The notes beneath the pieces are model-generated. The model worked only from the letters and a program-made list of their open reading frames with translations. It did no database searches and had not been told where the DNA came from. The position numbers and the translations under genes were made by a program. A stretch of DNA of 64,000 nt from Bolinopsis microptera (taxonomy: Eukaryota; Ctenophora; Tentaculata; Lobata; Bolinopsidae): contig NC_087075.1 of assembly GCF_026151205.1 (NCBI RefSeq), positions 6,032,858 to 6,096,857 on the forward strand, read 5' to 3'. Shown piece after piece: positions 38,401 through 49,648 of the stretch (position 1 is its first letter; each line of letters begins with the position of its first letter).

Positions 38401-39232
38401 CCAATCTATTCATTTATAAAAGTGTATTTACTTATAAAAGTAACCAATCTAATTACCATGTAAGGGTTAGTTTGAGCGTTGTTGATTTTAACAACTTCCC
38501 CCAAAGTCACTGCTAACATGGCAGCTGCAAAGAAGCCGCACCAACTACTTGCAGGTAAGTCTAGTTCTGATATTGTGTTCCGAGCTATGTCAACCTGCAT
38601 TCATTATATTAATTGAGTATTTAATTAGTTAGAACAAATTATACACACAGTGCTCAGTGCTCAAGGGATTCAATCGGCAATCAAGTGCATAATTTTCGAA
38701 AGAACAATGAACTTTTCATTCAGAGAAATAGTCCATGATAGCTTTACCCAGCTTTAACATGATTCTAGAGGATCAGTCAATGTATTTTTATTGAAAAGTT
38801 AAACCGTGCTCAAATAAACAAAATTATGTTCGCCAAATTGGCACGAAATATCACAAAACCAACAATCATCACACTACCTACACTTTGTTGGTACATGGCG
38901 TAGGAGCTGGTCCTGGCATGGTGCACCAAGGGGTGATCGAACACGAAACTAGAGGACCGGGCATGTTTTCTCCGATTGGAGCTTTTCTCTTGACTCCGCT
39001 TTACTCTCCTTTCCCGGTGCTCCTCCTCATGACGTTTGGACGCTCCTTCCTCTTCTGAAGAAGACGGTGAACTAACTCGAGATCGGGTGACTTGAACTCG
39101 GTCAGATGATCTGCGTGTAGGGGTGGTAGGCGCTGCACTGTCGTCTGATGATGAGTAGTAAGCGCGTTGTTTGGGGAGCACGTGTCGTGTTGTGGGGTTT
39201 TGTTGTAGGAGAGTGTCGTCAGAACTGCTCAT
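35417..39232 (-). CDS. ALG10: Dolichyl-phosphoglucose alpha-1,2-glucosyltransferase ALG10, with long N-terminal extension
   Basis: ER membrane enzyme adding the last glucose to the dolichol-linked N-glycan precursor. Eleven exons (minus) join in phase: 38882-39232, 38457-38594, 37983-38158, 37756-37834, 37421-37606, 37118-37194, 36830-37005, 36541-36679, 36280-36405, 35866-36054 and 35417-35573, giving 597 aa. Family hallmarks: PYMDEVFHVRQAQ at the luminal loop, ITTLPGLYL, FPLLYFYNLLYYTDVGS, FRQTNIIW, VLNGGIVVGD, HPYLLADNRHYTFYIW, VPQGLLEFRYFILPY and the C-terminal QRFMW shared with human. About ten hydrophobic segments. Unusual: exon 1 adds 117 residues rich in Ser, Arg and Glu that human ALG10 (473 aa) lacks. 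The ATG at 39232 follows an AG by 3 nt. RPS26 ends about 230 bp upstream on the same strand. Confidence 0.95.
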
Positions 39233-39461
39233 CAGCTAGTTGGGGTAGGGTAATGTGATATTCCGTTTAGGTTTCAATGTTAAGCAACTTAGTCTTATCA
39301 TACTAGTAGTAGAATCAGCTTATCGGTACTTAAAATCACGAGTCTTCAAAATTATTACAGCAGATCACAGCACATTTTCAAACATATTGCTGAACAATAA
39401 GGAGGCGAAGCAATAAAAGGGATATGAACAACTTAGAATAAAATTAAAAAGCCATCATGAA

Positions 39462-39976
39462 TTAATTGTTGGTTTTCTGCTGTTGCTGGGGCTGTCTTCC
39501 AGGTGGTCCTCGGACAGGTGGGGTCCTTATTCTTCTGTTCTCTCTGGACCTGTAACAAGACATTTAATTAATTAACAAGACATTTAATTAATTATGACAG
39601 TTTTATGTGGGGGTTTATTTAATGATTTTGAACAAAAATTGAAGGCAGGGTTACTTTAGTTTAGGAAGACAATATTCACGAAAAGATCCAAGTAACAGTT
39701 TATAAAGTCCACGTACCTGTTCCTTACTACTTTACTGTGAATAGCACAAGACACACAGTAGTGCAATTTGACGTAGATCTTAGGCAGGATATAACTCTTG
39801 TAAACACTCTGTTCCCCGATATCTCTCAGTGCGGCAGCCTCTACTATGTTCCTTATTATGAACTTCTTAATAGCCTTGTCCTTGGGAACGCAACGGGCAC
39901 AGTTGGTGCATCTCAGGAATTTAACGTGTCCACGACCGTTCTTGTTACGTCCTCCATTACGTCTCTTCTTGGTCAT
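39462..39976 (-). CDS. RPS26: 40S ribosomal protein S26 (eS26), complete
   Basis: Small-subunit protein near the mRNA exit channel. Two exons, 39717-39976 and 39462-39549, give 115 aa, the same length as human. Begins [16 protein letters not shown], has the zinc-binding pairs CTNC and [44 protein letters not shown], and a Pro/Arg/Gln-rich tail. The intron interrupts the codon for the Arg of VVRNR. The ATG is preceded by GCCAG with a single base between AG and ATG, a pattern shared by its neighbours. It sits about 290 bp after the NAA50 stop and 230 bp before the ALG10 start. Confidence 0.97.
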
Positions 39977-40266
39977 TCTGGCTACTTTAGGAATGCGTGG
40001 ATTAAAGAGTGATACTTGAGAAATTGAAACGGTTAAGTATAATGTTCATAATTTTATGATATTAAGTATTAATGTCATACGTATAAATTGAATAAAATTC
40101 AAACTATACCAATAACAGTTGAACCAAAATTTACGTATCATAAATCTAAAGAGGTTATTTACTTATCATTTATTAACATAAATTAAGAATAAAAGTTGGG
40201 CGATTTATTCCGTCGAGAAAGAAGGATGAAACTGTTTGGCTAGTCAGAGTAGCTACAACGACAATC

Positions 40267-40839
40267 TCATTTATCTGATGATAATTCTACAAGTTTCTCT
40301 TCTGTATGATCCATTTCATCTTCTCCAGAAGGAACCATTTGCATTACTTGCAGCTCTGAATTTGAAGGGACTATAAGTCTTTCTAGCAGCAGAGCACTGG
40401 TTGGTTTTAAATATCGATAGTAGTTATCTATGTTATCCTTCACATAAAACTCAAACTTCTCATAAAACTGTACAGCCTCACTGTTTGAACTTTGAACATG
40501 TAACTGAACTGCACTACATTTTTCAGCTTTTGAAAGTTCCAACACAAAGTTCAGCAACTTTGTTCCTATCTTCTTTCTACGATAAAGTACCAAGCACCCC
40601 AGTGTCATTATATAGAGGATATTTGAGTCCACCTTACAGCATACCATTCCCACATACTTTCCATACCACATGGCCAATCGGCTGCAGCTAGGGTTCTGTA
40701 GCACATACTGATAGAATTTGGGAGTGTAGTGGATCGGGAGGATGGAAGCGTTCAGAATTTTTAGTTGCATTATGTTGGACTTGTCTATTTTTACCAGTTC
40801 TGAACCTGATCCAGCATCTTTGACATCTGCAGCCAGCAT
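40267..40839 (-). CDS. NAA50: N-alpha-acetyltransferase 50 (NatE catalytic subunit), intronless
   Basis: GNAT-fold acetyltransferase acting on N-terminal Met of nascent chains and needed for sister chromatid cohesion. Starting at the in-frame ATG 40839 it has 190 aa (human 169). Matches: LVKIDKSNIMQLKILN, ILPIHYTPKFY, GMVCCKVD, LYIMTLGCLVLYRRKKIGTK (the acetyl-CoA loop), LHVQSSNSEAVQFYEKFEF, NYYRYLKP. The frame is open upstream to about 40926 but has no ATG there. The acetyl-CoA loop has RRKKIGT where human has RRLGIGT. No introns interrupt it, unlike both ribosomal neighbours and ALG10. The C-terminal about 30 residues are acidic and not conserved. Confidence 0.92.
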   Translation of the reverse strand: MLAADVKDAGSGSELVKIDKSNIMQLKILNASILPIHYTPKFYQYVLQNPSCSRLAMWYGKYVGMVCCKVDSNILYIMTLGCLVLYRRKKIGTKLLNFVLELSKAEKCSAVQLHVQSSNSEAVQFYEKFEFYVKDNIDNYYRYLKPTSALLLERLIVPSNSELQVMQMVPSGEDEMDHTEEKLVELSSDK

Positions 40840-41099
40840 GGATACATCCAGAAATGTCCAACACTTATGTCGGGCAACGTTAAAATGAATACAATTCGAA
40901 TAATTGCGTGCTCTTACAGAATTCAAATAATAAAATCACATCTTAGCCTCAGGCATCAGGTGCATCCTGAAGAAATCAAATTGCGAGAAAAAGTAAATTT
41001 TAAAATACATAATTTTGAGAACATTTCAAAGAAAAGTACAATTGAAAGCAATGAAACAAGGTTTGTTATATAATTAAAAACTCATAAATAAAATGAATC

Positions 41100-42170
41100 T
41101 TATTGGCCTTGTGGGGCACCTCGTCCGTATCCTCCTCTCTGAAACATAAATTGATTAGCAGATAAACACAAGGAAATATTTTAGACAATACTGGGGCTCG
41201 AATCAGATTACCAAAGACTCTCGTCAGTTATGTGACACCGTTTAAAATACTGTTGTGAAAATTATGTACTTTGAGAGCAGCGCTAAGTCAAGTTAATGCC
41301 TAGATCTTAATCCGCTCCCAAAAGTTTATTGTCAAGCGGCCTTTACAATCAGCAATATAACTCTAACTGCCAACTAAGATAACACTTGTTTCAGTACTGA
41401 AAACGGGAATTCACTCAGATTTTTAAGCCTTTATTGATCATCATGTAAAATGGAAGCAAACAAACGAGGTTTCAAAAATGAGCAGACTTACGAATTCAGG
41501 TTGGAATCCTTGTCCGGGACCGACATTCTTGCCTTCTGCGCTTCTGTAGGCATCACGATCATCTGATTTAGGTCCGGCAGGAGCTCCTGAAGGTTAAAAG
41601 AGTAAATTATTATTAGATAAAGAATAAACCAGTTAAGACATGTGAAGTTTAAATTTTAATTAAGCAATTAGAATCTTCATCAGCGAACCATACTTAAAAA
41701 AACTAACCTTGTGGCTTTGGTTTAGGAGGGGCAGTCGTTGTTCGAGCTGTGGGTCGCTTCAAGGTAGAAGGAACGATTTCTTGTGGTAAATGGAGATAGT
41801 CTCTCAAGAAAGTGATTCCATCATTTTCCAAATACCAGTAAAAATGTTGCCATGCGAACTGTTCCTTGACGTATCCCTTAGATCTGAGCGACTGAAATGT
41901 TATTTGTTAGTTTAAATGATTCTGCCTGAATACTTCATTCTTTAACGACGAGAGTGGCTTATATTCATCAAGAGAAAAATTGAAAGAATTCACAGGAAAT
42001 CATAAACTTGAACTCTGCTGACAAACCTGCATGGCCTTGATTACTTGAAGGTTGGGCACTGACTTAACATTAGGATGTGTGGGGGCATTAAAGTCCTTCT
42101 TAGCCACGACAACTCCCTCTTTGAAGAGGTGTTCAAACACTGCCTTCCTGTTCTTCTTGGGTATGAGCAT
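41100..42170 (-). CDS. RPS10: 40S ribosomal protein S10 (eS10), complete
   Basis: Small-subunit head protein with a winged-helix core. Coding exons 42027-42170, 41708-41891, 41492-41586 and 41100-41138 give 153 aa (human 165). Begins [20 protein letters not shown], has [60 protein letters not shown] and a Gly/Arg-rich end [12 protein letters not shown]. The ATG lies 2 nt after a strong acceptor (TTGTACAG). The 5' leader is therefore either on a separate exon, with a candidate donor GAG|GTAAAT at 44030, or supplied by trans-splicing. The 1.9-kb interval to that donor contains a TIR element at 42510-43553. Confidence 0.96.
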
Positions 42171-42509
42171 GGCTGTACAATGTTAAGAATTAGAAACAAT
42201 TTTAGGAGCACAGTTCAATGTTACAACTGTTCAAAAATATAGAGGAATACAAAAGTGTTTATTTAACTTTAGTGTTAAATCGGATGTAGGACACACCACA
42301 TAATTTTTTACCGATCCATGACTCAAAGTGCCGAAGGCACAAAAGAGTCAAGGACAAGGGTTAGCGAACGAGGTTTTTTTTTGTATATGGTAGCTTTGCG
42401 ACCGTACCTGCGAGCGTGCGAGCGACCGTACCTGCCTGCACACACTGTAATCGCCCACGTGACTACCTGCGCAAAGTTATTTTGCGGAATAATCCGAATT
42501 AGCTAATTG

Positions 42510-43553
42510 TTGGCACGCGGCGCTGAACTGACCAAGTACATTGTTAATTTCACCATGTACATATCCCACTAGGCACTAATTGATAGCATACTATTATTAT
42601 TTTGAGTTACTTATACTATTTTGCACACATCCGTGTCGGGTGTCAGGTTGCATAAACAATAAGCATATGGTTTTTAAAAATATACACGATTTTCAAATTC
42701 AATATGGAATTATATTAACTTGGTGGCGCTCGGCCTGTCACTTCGCCATATCTGCATACTTATAAACAGTGAAAACTGGGGTCCCCAGGTTGTATAGAAA
42801 ATGATAAAATACGCCATCACGGATTGGGAAATTGAGCGGCCATGCACAAAAAAAAGCGGCCGCATTTCTTGTTTAATTGATTCGTCAAAAGATACGCACA
42901 ATTTCTATGAAGAATATCTATCTCGACCAACTCTGAATACGATAACACTTAATCACACATGTAAACTTCAGGATATGAAGTTAATGATATTTGCTGCCTG
43001 AGTGAGAGCAGGCCAGAGGTTTGAATGACCCTTTCTGAGTTTCCAGCCTACAATCTTCAAACATATGTTACTTTTTTCTTTCTCAAGACCAATGTCTAAA
43101 CCGAGAGCTTGCATGTCAGTAAGAAAAACAATGAACATTGACCATCCATCACGAAAGCAGGAATGTAGTAGTAGGAAGTGCTGTGGTTTAAAATGCGATA
43201 CAATGAAGATGAACCAAAGGGTAACCTTCCAAGATGCAGAGGCGGCTATTGAGGGCGTCCAAAGAAAGCGCATGCATGATCTTTGTGAAATTTTGTGTTG
43301 TTGGTCGTCCAATCCTACGTTTGGACGACTAAGCCTCGCAGGTTTAACACAGTTGATCGTAAACGGTACAAAGCACATCAAGCGCATCCCACTGCAGGTA
43401 ATCTATATGATTTGCTTGTCCAGGACACCTTGCCATTTGAACTATCGACTATTACACTAGTAATAATAATAATATGCTATCAATTCGTGCCTAGTGGGAT
43501 ACATACATGGTGAAATTAACAATGTACTTGATCAGTTCAGCAACGAGCGCCAA
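42510..43553. mobile_element. 1-kb TIR element upstream of RPS10
   Basis: Terminal inverted repeats of about 95 bp start TTGGCRC and contain GTACATTGTTAATTTCACCA, CCCACTAGGCAC and ATTGATAGCATA. The interior has overlapping frames on both strands (42968-43460), broken and unassigned. A minus-strand phrase reading LETQKGSFKPLAC resembles the relic at 48092-48260. I see no clear target duplication. It lies between RPS10 exon 1 of the coding region and its candidate leader exon. Confidence 0.75.
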
Positions 43554-44028
43554 AAGTAAAATACAATTTTATACAATTTTTATTTTCCACAGAAGAATCA
43601 ATACATATTGAATTATAAATATCCGATAATTCCATTAATAATCATTAAAAGTTGCTTTGTCATTTGTAAAATCAAAAACGAAAAGCCCTACGCTGAACGC
43701 GCGCGGCATTTTTTCTGCAGCTGCCTAGCTTCAAGCTTGTAGCCGCTAACATCAAAGCCGCCGCGCGCGCCCAGTGCTGGGGTGCATTCTCATTAACAAT
43801 TAAACTTGGTCAAAGATATTTATATACAATTCCTAAATTAAATCAATAATCATGTTAATATGAGTATTCAACACTACTCGACAACAAATATTTGCCGGCC
43901 CATCAACGATTCAGTCGCCGAAACAAAAATCAAATGTTTGCTTTTTCGTTTCGGGGACTGTTTGAACTCAGTACCATATCCGACTAATCACACTTTATAA
44001 TGGTTAAAATACAAAGTAAAAAGATTTA

Positions 44029-44865
44029 CCTCGATGGGCCAGCATTCGCAACCGCGAAACGTTTTGAGTACGACAAACGATGACACCACCACCAGCCGTT
44101 AATTGATAAGTCCATGGGTGACGGGATAAAGTTAAAGTAAGATGTACGGATGTGTAATTTCATATTGCCTATCACCTATCACCTAAGTTACTTTGCATAT
44201 ACTGCTTCTAGTTACACGATAGCGATCTCAGTTCCCAATAACGTGTGACCCAACAGAGGGGATTGTGGAAGGACACGTACATTTTTCATTAACACGTGCC
44301 CTGATTACCCTCTCCCTTGAGCTACTATACGGGGAACGTTGACCACCAGTCTGTAGTCAGATCGTTAATAAATTATACTTTAAAATTGGTTGCCGGGTGA
44401 TGGTGTCAGTGAGAGACGTTAAGTTGGGTGAACATTGGTACAAAAATATAATAATCTAGCAGTTTATCTCAAAGTTAAAATCACTATTTGTTAAAGTATA
44501 CAAACAGTTCTATTCAAAAGAACAAAGTCCGAGAGCAGAGAGAAGATTTGGAGACTATACACGCATATGTGGGGTTTAAATTTGGTATTAGTAATTTTAG
44601 GGTTCGACCGAAAATGTTGGTCGGTTGGTTAATAGGGAGCAGTCACTGTCATTAGAATTATCAGATTAGGAGCAACAATTAGAATCAAATTGGACATATT
44701 GTGTATTGTGTATTGTGAAATCAGTGAAACCTAGAATGGCGGTAAAATGCTAACGCGCCTTGTTATGCGCGCTAACATACTAGCTGCTGAAAATAAAGAA
44801 GTATATGCATGATAATGTCGTTTGGCGTCAGCGCCTGCCGATACCTGGATTATATTGTGTTTAAC
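44029..44865. other. Possible RPS10 leader region; otherwise no feature
   Basis: A candidate non-coding leader exon for RPS10 ends at a GTAAAT donor at 44030 (minus strand). Beyond it to 44865 I see no exon or clear repeat. Confidence 0.3.
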
Positions 44866-45817
44866 TTAGAATTCAGTGAAATTTTTGTCATTCCATTCAG
44901 CACCATACCTGTTTTGGGCATTCATCAATGACTTTTGTAATTTATTCTTAACAGAAGAACAAGAGGAATTAAAATTAAATGAGCCAATTTTACAAAACTC
45001 ATTCCACAGCCACGCTGATTTATAGATGAATTGTTTAGTTGGAGAAGGTGTGATTAACATATTGTCTTTCCTATGAGATATGGTGAACAAAGAGAACATT
45101 GAAATTGGTACTCTTGTCTTAATTATCTTAAAAAATTCCATTAGGCAACGTAGTCTATATAGGTTCTCTACAGCTAGTAATTTATGTTTTGCAAATAGAG
45201 GTTTGGTAGACTCCTTAACATAAAAATCGCAACCCAAACGTTGGGAGCCGAACGGTCTAACTCTAGCACATGTTTTGAATTTGTCTACATACCTTTTATG
45301 GTCTCCGAATAGAATTCTTATACATTTCTTCTGAGTAATAAATAGTGGTTTTAACTGGATATTAGGAATACCTCCCCACACAGAAATAGCAAAACCGAGA
45401 TGTGATTCAAAGAGAGAATGGTAAATTTGTTTATATAGTGATTCTGGTAAGCATTTCTTAATACGGTAGATACGTCCACAAGCACTGCTTAGTTTTTTGT
45501 TAAGAGATTGTATGTGTGGTTTCCAACTTAATTTGTCATCAATAATTACTCCAAGGAATTTAGTTTGACTAACACGCTTGATTACCTTGTTATTCATGGA
45601 TAGGTAATAGCTATCTATATCAGCGTCTAATTCATTATTGTTACGTTTATTTGGAGAGAAGTACATGTAACAGCACTTTTTTACATTAATGTGTAGTAGG
45701 TTTACTATCATGTACTTATTAACAGCCTGCAGTATTTTGTTAGCCATGTCATATACCTTATCCTTTGAGTCGGCTGCAACAAATATATTAGTGTCGTCAG
45801 CAAATAGAACAAATTTA
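44866..45817 (-). mobile_element. 5'-truncated non-LTR retrotransposon, reverse-transcriptase end
   Basis: A continuous minus-strand frame starts at about 45817 in the catalytic FADD box (LFADDTNIFVAADSKDK). It then runs through NVKKCCYMYFSPNK, TKFLGVIIDDKLSWKPHI, AISVWGG and LWNEF to a stop at 44866. This is the 3' part of a Jockey/CR1-superfamily reverse transcriptase, including the thumb region. The endonuclease and the front of the RT are missing, as usual for 5'-truncated LINE insertions. The frame is intact over more than 300 codons, so the insertion may be recent. Confidence 0.85.
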
Positions 45818-45853
45818 CCTAGAAAAATTATTTTATTCAGATAAATTCAGGAC

Positions 45854-46151
45854 AGGTTTAATGATGATATGGAATTTGAATTTTATATAAATTTACACTA
45901 TGTGGTTGGGGCATTTTGCATAGTAAATATGGTTACTACTCCTATATATCATATTATTTGATTGGTATTCGATTTCTGATTATTTCCCTAAGAATATGAT
46001 TATTATATCTCAATTTGGCTTTAGGTAGGGTGCCCCGCTAAAAAAACTGGATTCTTCCAGGAAGCATCCCGTGCACAGAGCTTGGTCTACATATATATTA
46101 AATTATTAACCATTCATTCTGTATGTGCACGAAAATTTATTTCAATCAAAA
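45854..46151. repeat. 300-bp direct repeat, copy 1 (uninterrupted)
   Basis: It begins GGTTTAATGATGATATGGAA, contains GGGTGCCCCGCTAAAA and GAAGCATCCCGTGCACAG, and ends in TTATTTCAATCAAAAA. A second copy starts at 46856. The 705 bp between the copies contain no recognisable polymerase frame. The pair could be a duplicated dispersed repeat or the terminal repeats of a small LTR-type element. Confidence 0.85.
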
Positions 46152-46855
46152 ACAAGCTACAATATACGAAAAACAACCTCGTCCGCTAACCCTTGTCTTG
46201 TCAACAATCACAAGATTCACATGTAATGATGGATTAAGGATAAATTGGATCAAACCAACATGTCCTTCCTTAACTGCTTTTCCCTGACACGATGACTTCG
46301 CACGGCTATGAGGACACTCTGAAGTAGAGAAAAGCGAGGTCTTGCTCTTACAAAGCCCATCAATGGGCATGTTACTAGTCTCCTTTGTCTAATACTTTTG
46401 CCCGCTTCATGACCTATTATACTTAGTGGTAGTTTTATAGACCACATTTAATTTATTAACTTATCATACTTAGTATTTATTTTTGGTGACTGTATCACCC
46501 AGTTTTAACATTTGATAATTGTACAGTTTATTGACGACACATTGACTGAATGTTATTTTATATTCTAATTTATATTCTAGATATTTTATTTATTTTCCAA
46601 CAGACGACAACTTCCTGTTTTTTTTTCTTCTATATTAGTTACTCATATCTCTTGTACAGACTTTTTTACAAGGACATTGACAAATGATACTCACATTAGG
46701 CATTCATTATTGCATCTAAATTATTTCACTTGCATTAGGCTTAGAATTTATTCTCTGGTCAACAGATTTCAAATGTTTAATTAATTTGTAGTATGACAGT
46801 AAGGTATATAAGAAGTTATTTAATTTTGCTTGGGCTATTATATTGACTAGGTATT

Positions 46856-48087
46856 GAGGTTTAATGATGATATGGAATTTGAATTCTATATAAATTTACA
46901 CTATGTGGTTGGGGCATTTTGCATAGTAAATATGGTTACTACTCATATATATCATATTATTTGATTGGTATTCGATTTCTGATTATTTCTTAGGAATATG
47001 ATTATTATATCTCAATTTGGCTTTAGGTAGGGTGCCCCGCTAAAAGAACTGGATTCTTCCAGGAAGCATCCCGTGCACAGACCTTGGTCTACATATATAT
47101 TAAATTATTAACCATTCATTCTGTATTAGTTGTTGTATTAGTAAAGCAAACAGTATGATTGCATGGGTTACAAGGAATCTCATTATAAGAGAAATTAATG
47201 TTATGAGAAATGTTTATAAAACTATAATAAGACCCCACTTGGAGTATTGTGCTCAGTTGTGGTCTCCACCTGCCTGCCATGGGAATTGGGCTACTATCAT
47301 TGAACTGGAAAATGTCCAGAGAAGGTTCACACGCCTTATTGATGATATTGGAACACTTCCTTACAGTGAAAGGTTGGATGCCTTACAGATTACAACACTC
47401 GCAGAGAGACGGGTTAGAGGAGATTTGATTGAAGCCTACAAAATTGTAAATGGATTGGTTGAGTATGGAAAAGATATTTTCAATTTAAGTAGATCGGGAG
47501 ATAAAATTGTTAGCACTAAATCTAACAATATTGATAGAAATATTAAAACCTTGTCTAATAATTTTTTATCAGAGCGTGTTATCAGCTTTTGGAATAAATT
47601 GCCATCTTTTGTTAGAAATTCAGTGTCTGTTATTGATTTTAAAATTAATCTAGAAGAATTTAAAAAGACTAATAATTTAGTAGACACAGGCAACTTTTGG
47701 GAAGTGTCAAATATAGTTTTAGCAAAAATAGAGGGTGTAAATTATATCGAAAAGAAGAAGCAACAAGTCCAATATTTATATAAAAATCCTCGTGTTGCCA
47801 AGAGAAAGGGAATAAATATCTCATGAATTTGTTTTTTATTTATTTATTTTTAAATTAACGGTTTTTAACTTTTTAAACTTTTTTATATGTAAATAAATTA
47901 TGACAATTATGTTAGTTATAGAATTTGTTTGTTTTTAATGACGAAGGCTGTGAAATGTTCACAGTTCTGATAATGAGGAAATCAGAAAGAATGTTTAAAA
48001 CTAGTGATGATGTTTATGTCATTATTCTTAATCTAATCTAATCTAATCTAATCTGTATGTGCACGAAAATTTATTTCAATCAAAAAA
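46856..48087. repeat. 300-bp direct repeat, copy 2, split by a LINE
   Basis: It matches copy 1 from 46856 to 47125, is interrupted, and resumes at about 48052 with GTATGTGCACGAAAATTTAT to 48087. The interruption is precisely the LINE at 47126-48051, and TCTGTA is present on both sides. Confidence 0.9.
47126..48051 (+). mobile_element. 5'-truncated CR1/L2-type LINE with TSD and pentamer tail
   Basis: An open frame from about 47137 to 47826 gives ISKANSMIAWVTRN, then YKTIIRPHLEYCAQLWSP, VQRRFTRLI, RLDALQITTLAERRVRGDLI, AYKIVNG and ERVISFWNKLP. This is the C-terminal end of a CR1/L2-type reverse transcriptase. The 3' end carries a (TAATC)n tail at about 48028-48053. TCTGTA at 47120-47125 and 48052-48057 is the target-site duplication. 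Only the last quarter of the element is present. Confidence 0.9.
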
Positions 48088-48091
48088 ACCT

Positions 48092-48260
48092 TAATACAGC
48101 TTGGTACTGCCTCCTGAGGTAAAGAAGGCAATAAGTCCAAATGATCCTTTCTCGGTTTCCAAGACCCGATCTTGCTCAAGGTCTCTCTTTGCCCTCACGT
48201 TTCTTACATAAAGTGCAGGAGGACTGACAGTAACATTAAGAGCGGCATGCGGGCGAGACA
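48092..48260 (-). pseudogene. Short retroelement-like ORF relic
   Basis: The minus strand reads RPHAALNVTVSPPALYVRNV, then RVLETEKGSFGLIAFFTSGG and a stop at about 48092. The ETEKGSF..L.F.TSGG phrase resembles the C-terminal tail found in many invertebrate retroelement polyproteins. No ATG or upstream domain remains. Confidence 0.4.
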
Positions 48261-48299
48261 GTCATGTATCTAAATGTATCTAAATGTATCTAAATGTAG

Positions 48300-49108
48300 A
48301 AAGTCTGCTTTAACATCATTTCATCAAATCTGGTGCAGCAGTTAATAATCAGATTTAATGTACAAGAAGAGTCTCGTAATGAACAAAATAAACATAAATT
48401 AATTTTGAATGGACATGGTCTGAAGCAACACCCAGATTAAAGGACTCCATTAACATTTGCTTATTCAAAATTGAAACCACCCTGATTAAGCCAGATGCAG
48501 AAAGCTCAATTCTCACAATAACTAAATTCTTTACAAGACTCAATCTCAACTAAAATTCAAACTCACCACTTAATAAAACCTTTCGGCGAAATTTTTATCA
48601 TTATTTTCAAGATAGTCGTTGACTTCAACTAAAATTAATTCGTATCAAATTCTTATTTTAAACAAACTCAATAATTTGCAGACTTACAAATCTTTGACTT
48701 TAAGGACATTCAGTTAAACAAACGAGAAAGTCGCCGGTGTAAATTATTTACTGTTAAATAGTGTACAAATTTATGATGGAGACATAAAATAGTAGGCAAA
48801 ATAGCCATCTAGATATTTGGGTAATACCGTGCGAAAACATACAGATCGCAGGAGAGACATTAGGGAAGTACGTATCATAAACACATTACTTCGATAAAAT
48901 GTTCGATTTCCTTTCTAGTAGCGCTCGATTTTTATACTCGTTATACAAAACGTGCGCGGCGTCACTTTTTGAATTACCGTTCAATTTATTCTCTGCAAAT
49001 TTACATCAAAAGTTATTTTGCTATTCAGACCTAGATCTTGAATTCATTTAATTTACGACAAGATAAAAGATTATAAAACTGTGTTTTTTTGTGAATTTCC
49101 AACTGCTT
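48300..49108. other. Gene-free AT-rich interval
   Basis: It follows three copies of ATCTAAATGT (48266-48298). No coding signal or recognised repeat. Confidence 0.5.
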
Positions 49109-49648
49109 GACCATTGTTAATGGTCCAGCCCGGCGCGCGCTACTTCGTAGCACAATTGCCATATTTCGAGAAGAAAGCGGCGCGCGCTACTTCGAAGAAA
49201 TGTAGACGAGTAACATCCGTCAACCAACTGCTCACATATATTTTCAAATGTGAAATGATATCCACAAATCTTAACTGTTAACGGATGTTATTCGTTTCAA
49301 TTTCTTCGAAGTAGCGCGCACCGCTTTTTTGCCCGAAGGCAAGTGGTACGAAGTAGCGCGCGCCGGGCCAAATCATTAACAAAGGTATTGTATCACATCG
49401 TGACCCCCACGGTCGTTTCACTGTAGAGTTTCGACGATACAGGGGGAGCCGTGCACTCGTGCGCAGCGGGTCATACAACGTATGACAACAATTACAAAGG
49501 TCAACCCTAGGACGTCTGGATTTCTTGACGGATGTTACTCGTCTAAATTTCTTCGAAGTAGCGCGCGCCGCTTTCTTCTCGAAATGGCCCGATGGCAAGT
49601 GCTACGAAGTAGCGTGCGCCGGGCCAGAACATTAACAATGGTCAACTG
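49109..49648. repeat. GC-rich inverted-repeat element, CGGATGTTACTCGT family
   Basis: The outer ends CTTGACCATTGTTAATGGTC and its inverse (about 49109 and 49648) enclose inner modules CGCGCTACTTCGAAGAAAT and AGTAACATCCG arranged in opposite orientations (49190-49222, 49283-49330 and 49527-49575). Parts match 14533-14735, 33540-33580 and 56412-56440. It looks like one element inserted in another of the same family. Confidence 0.7.
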
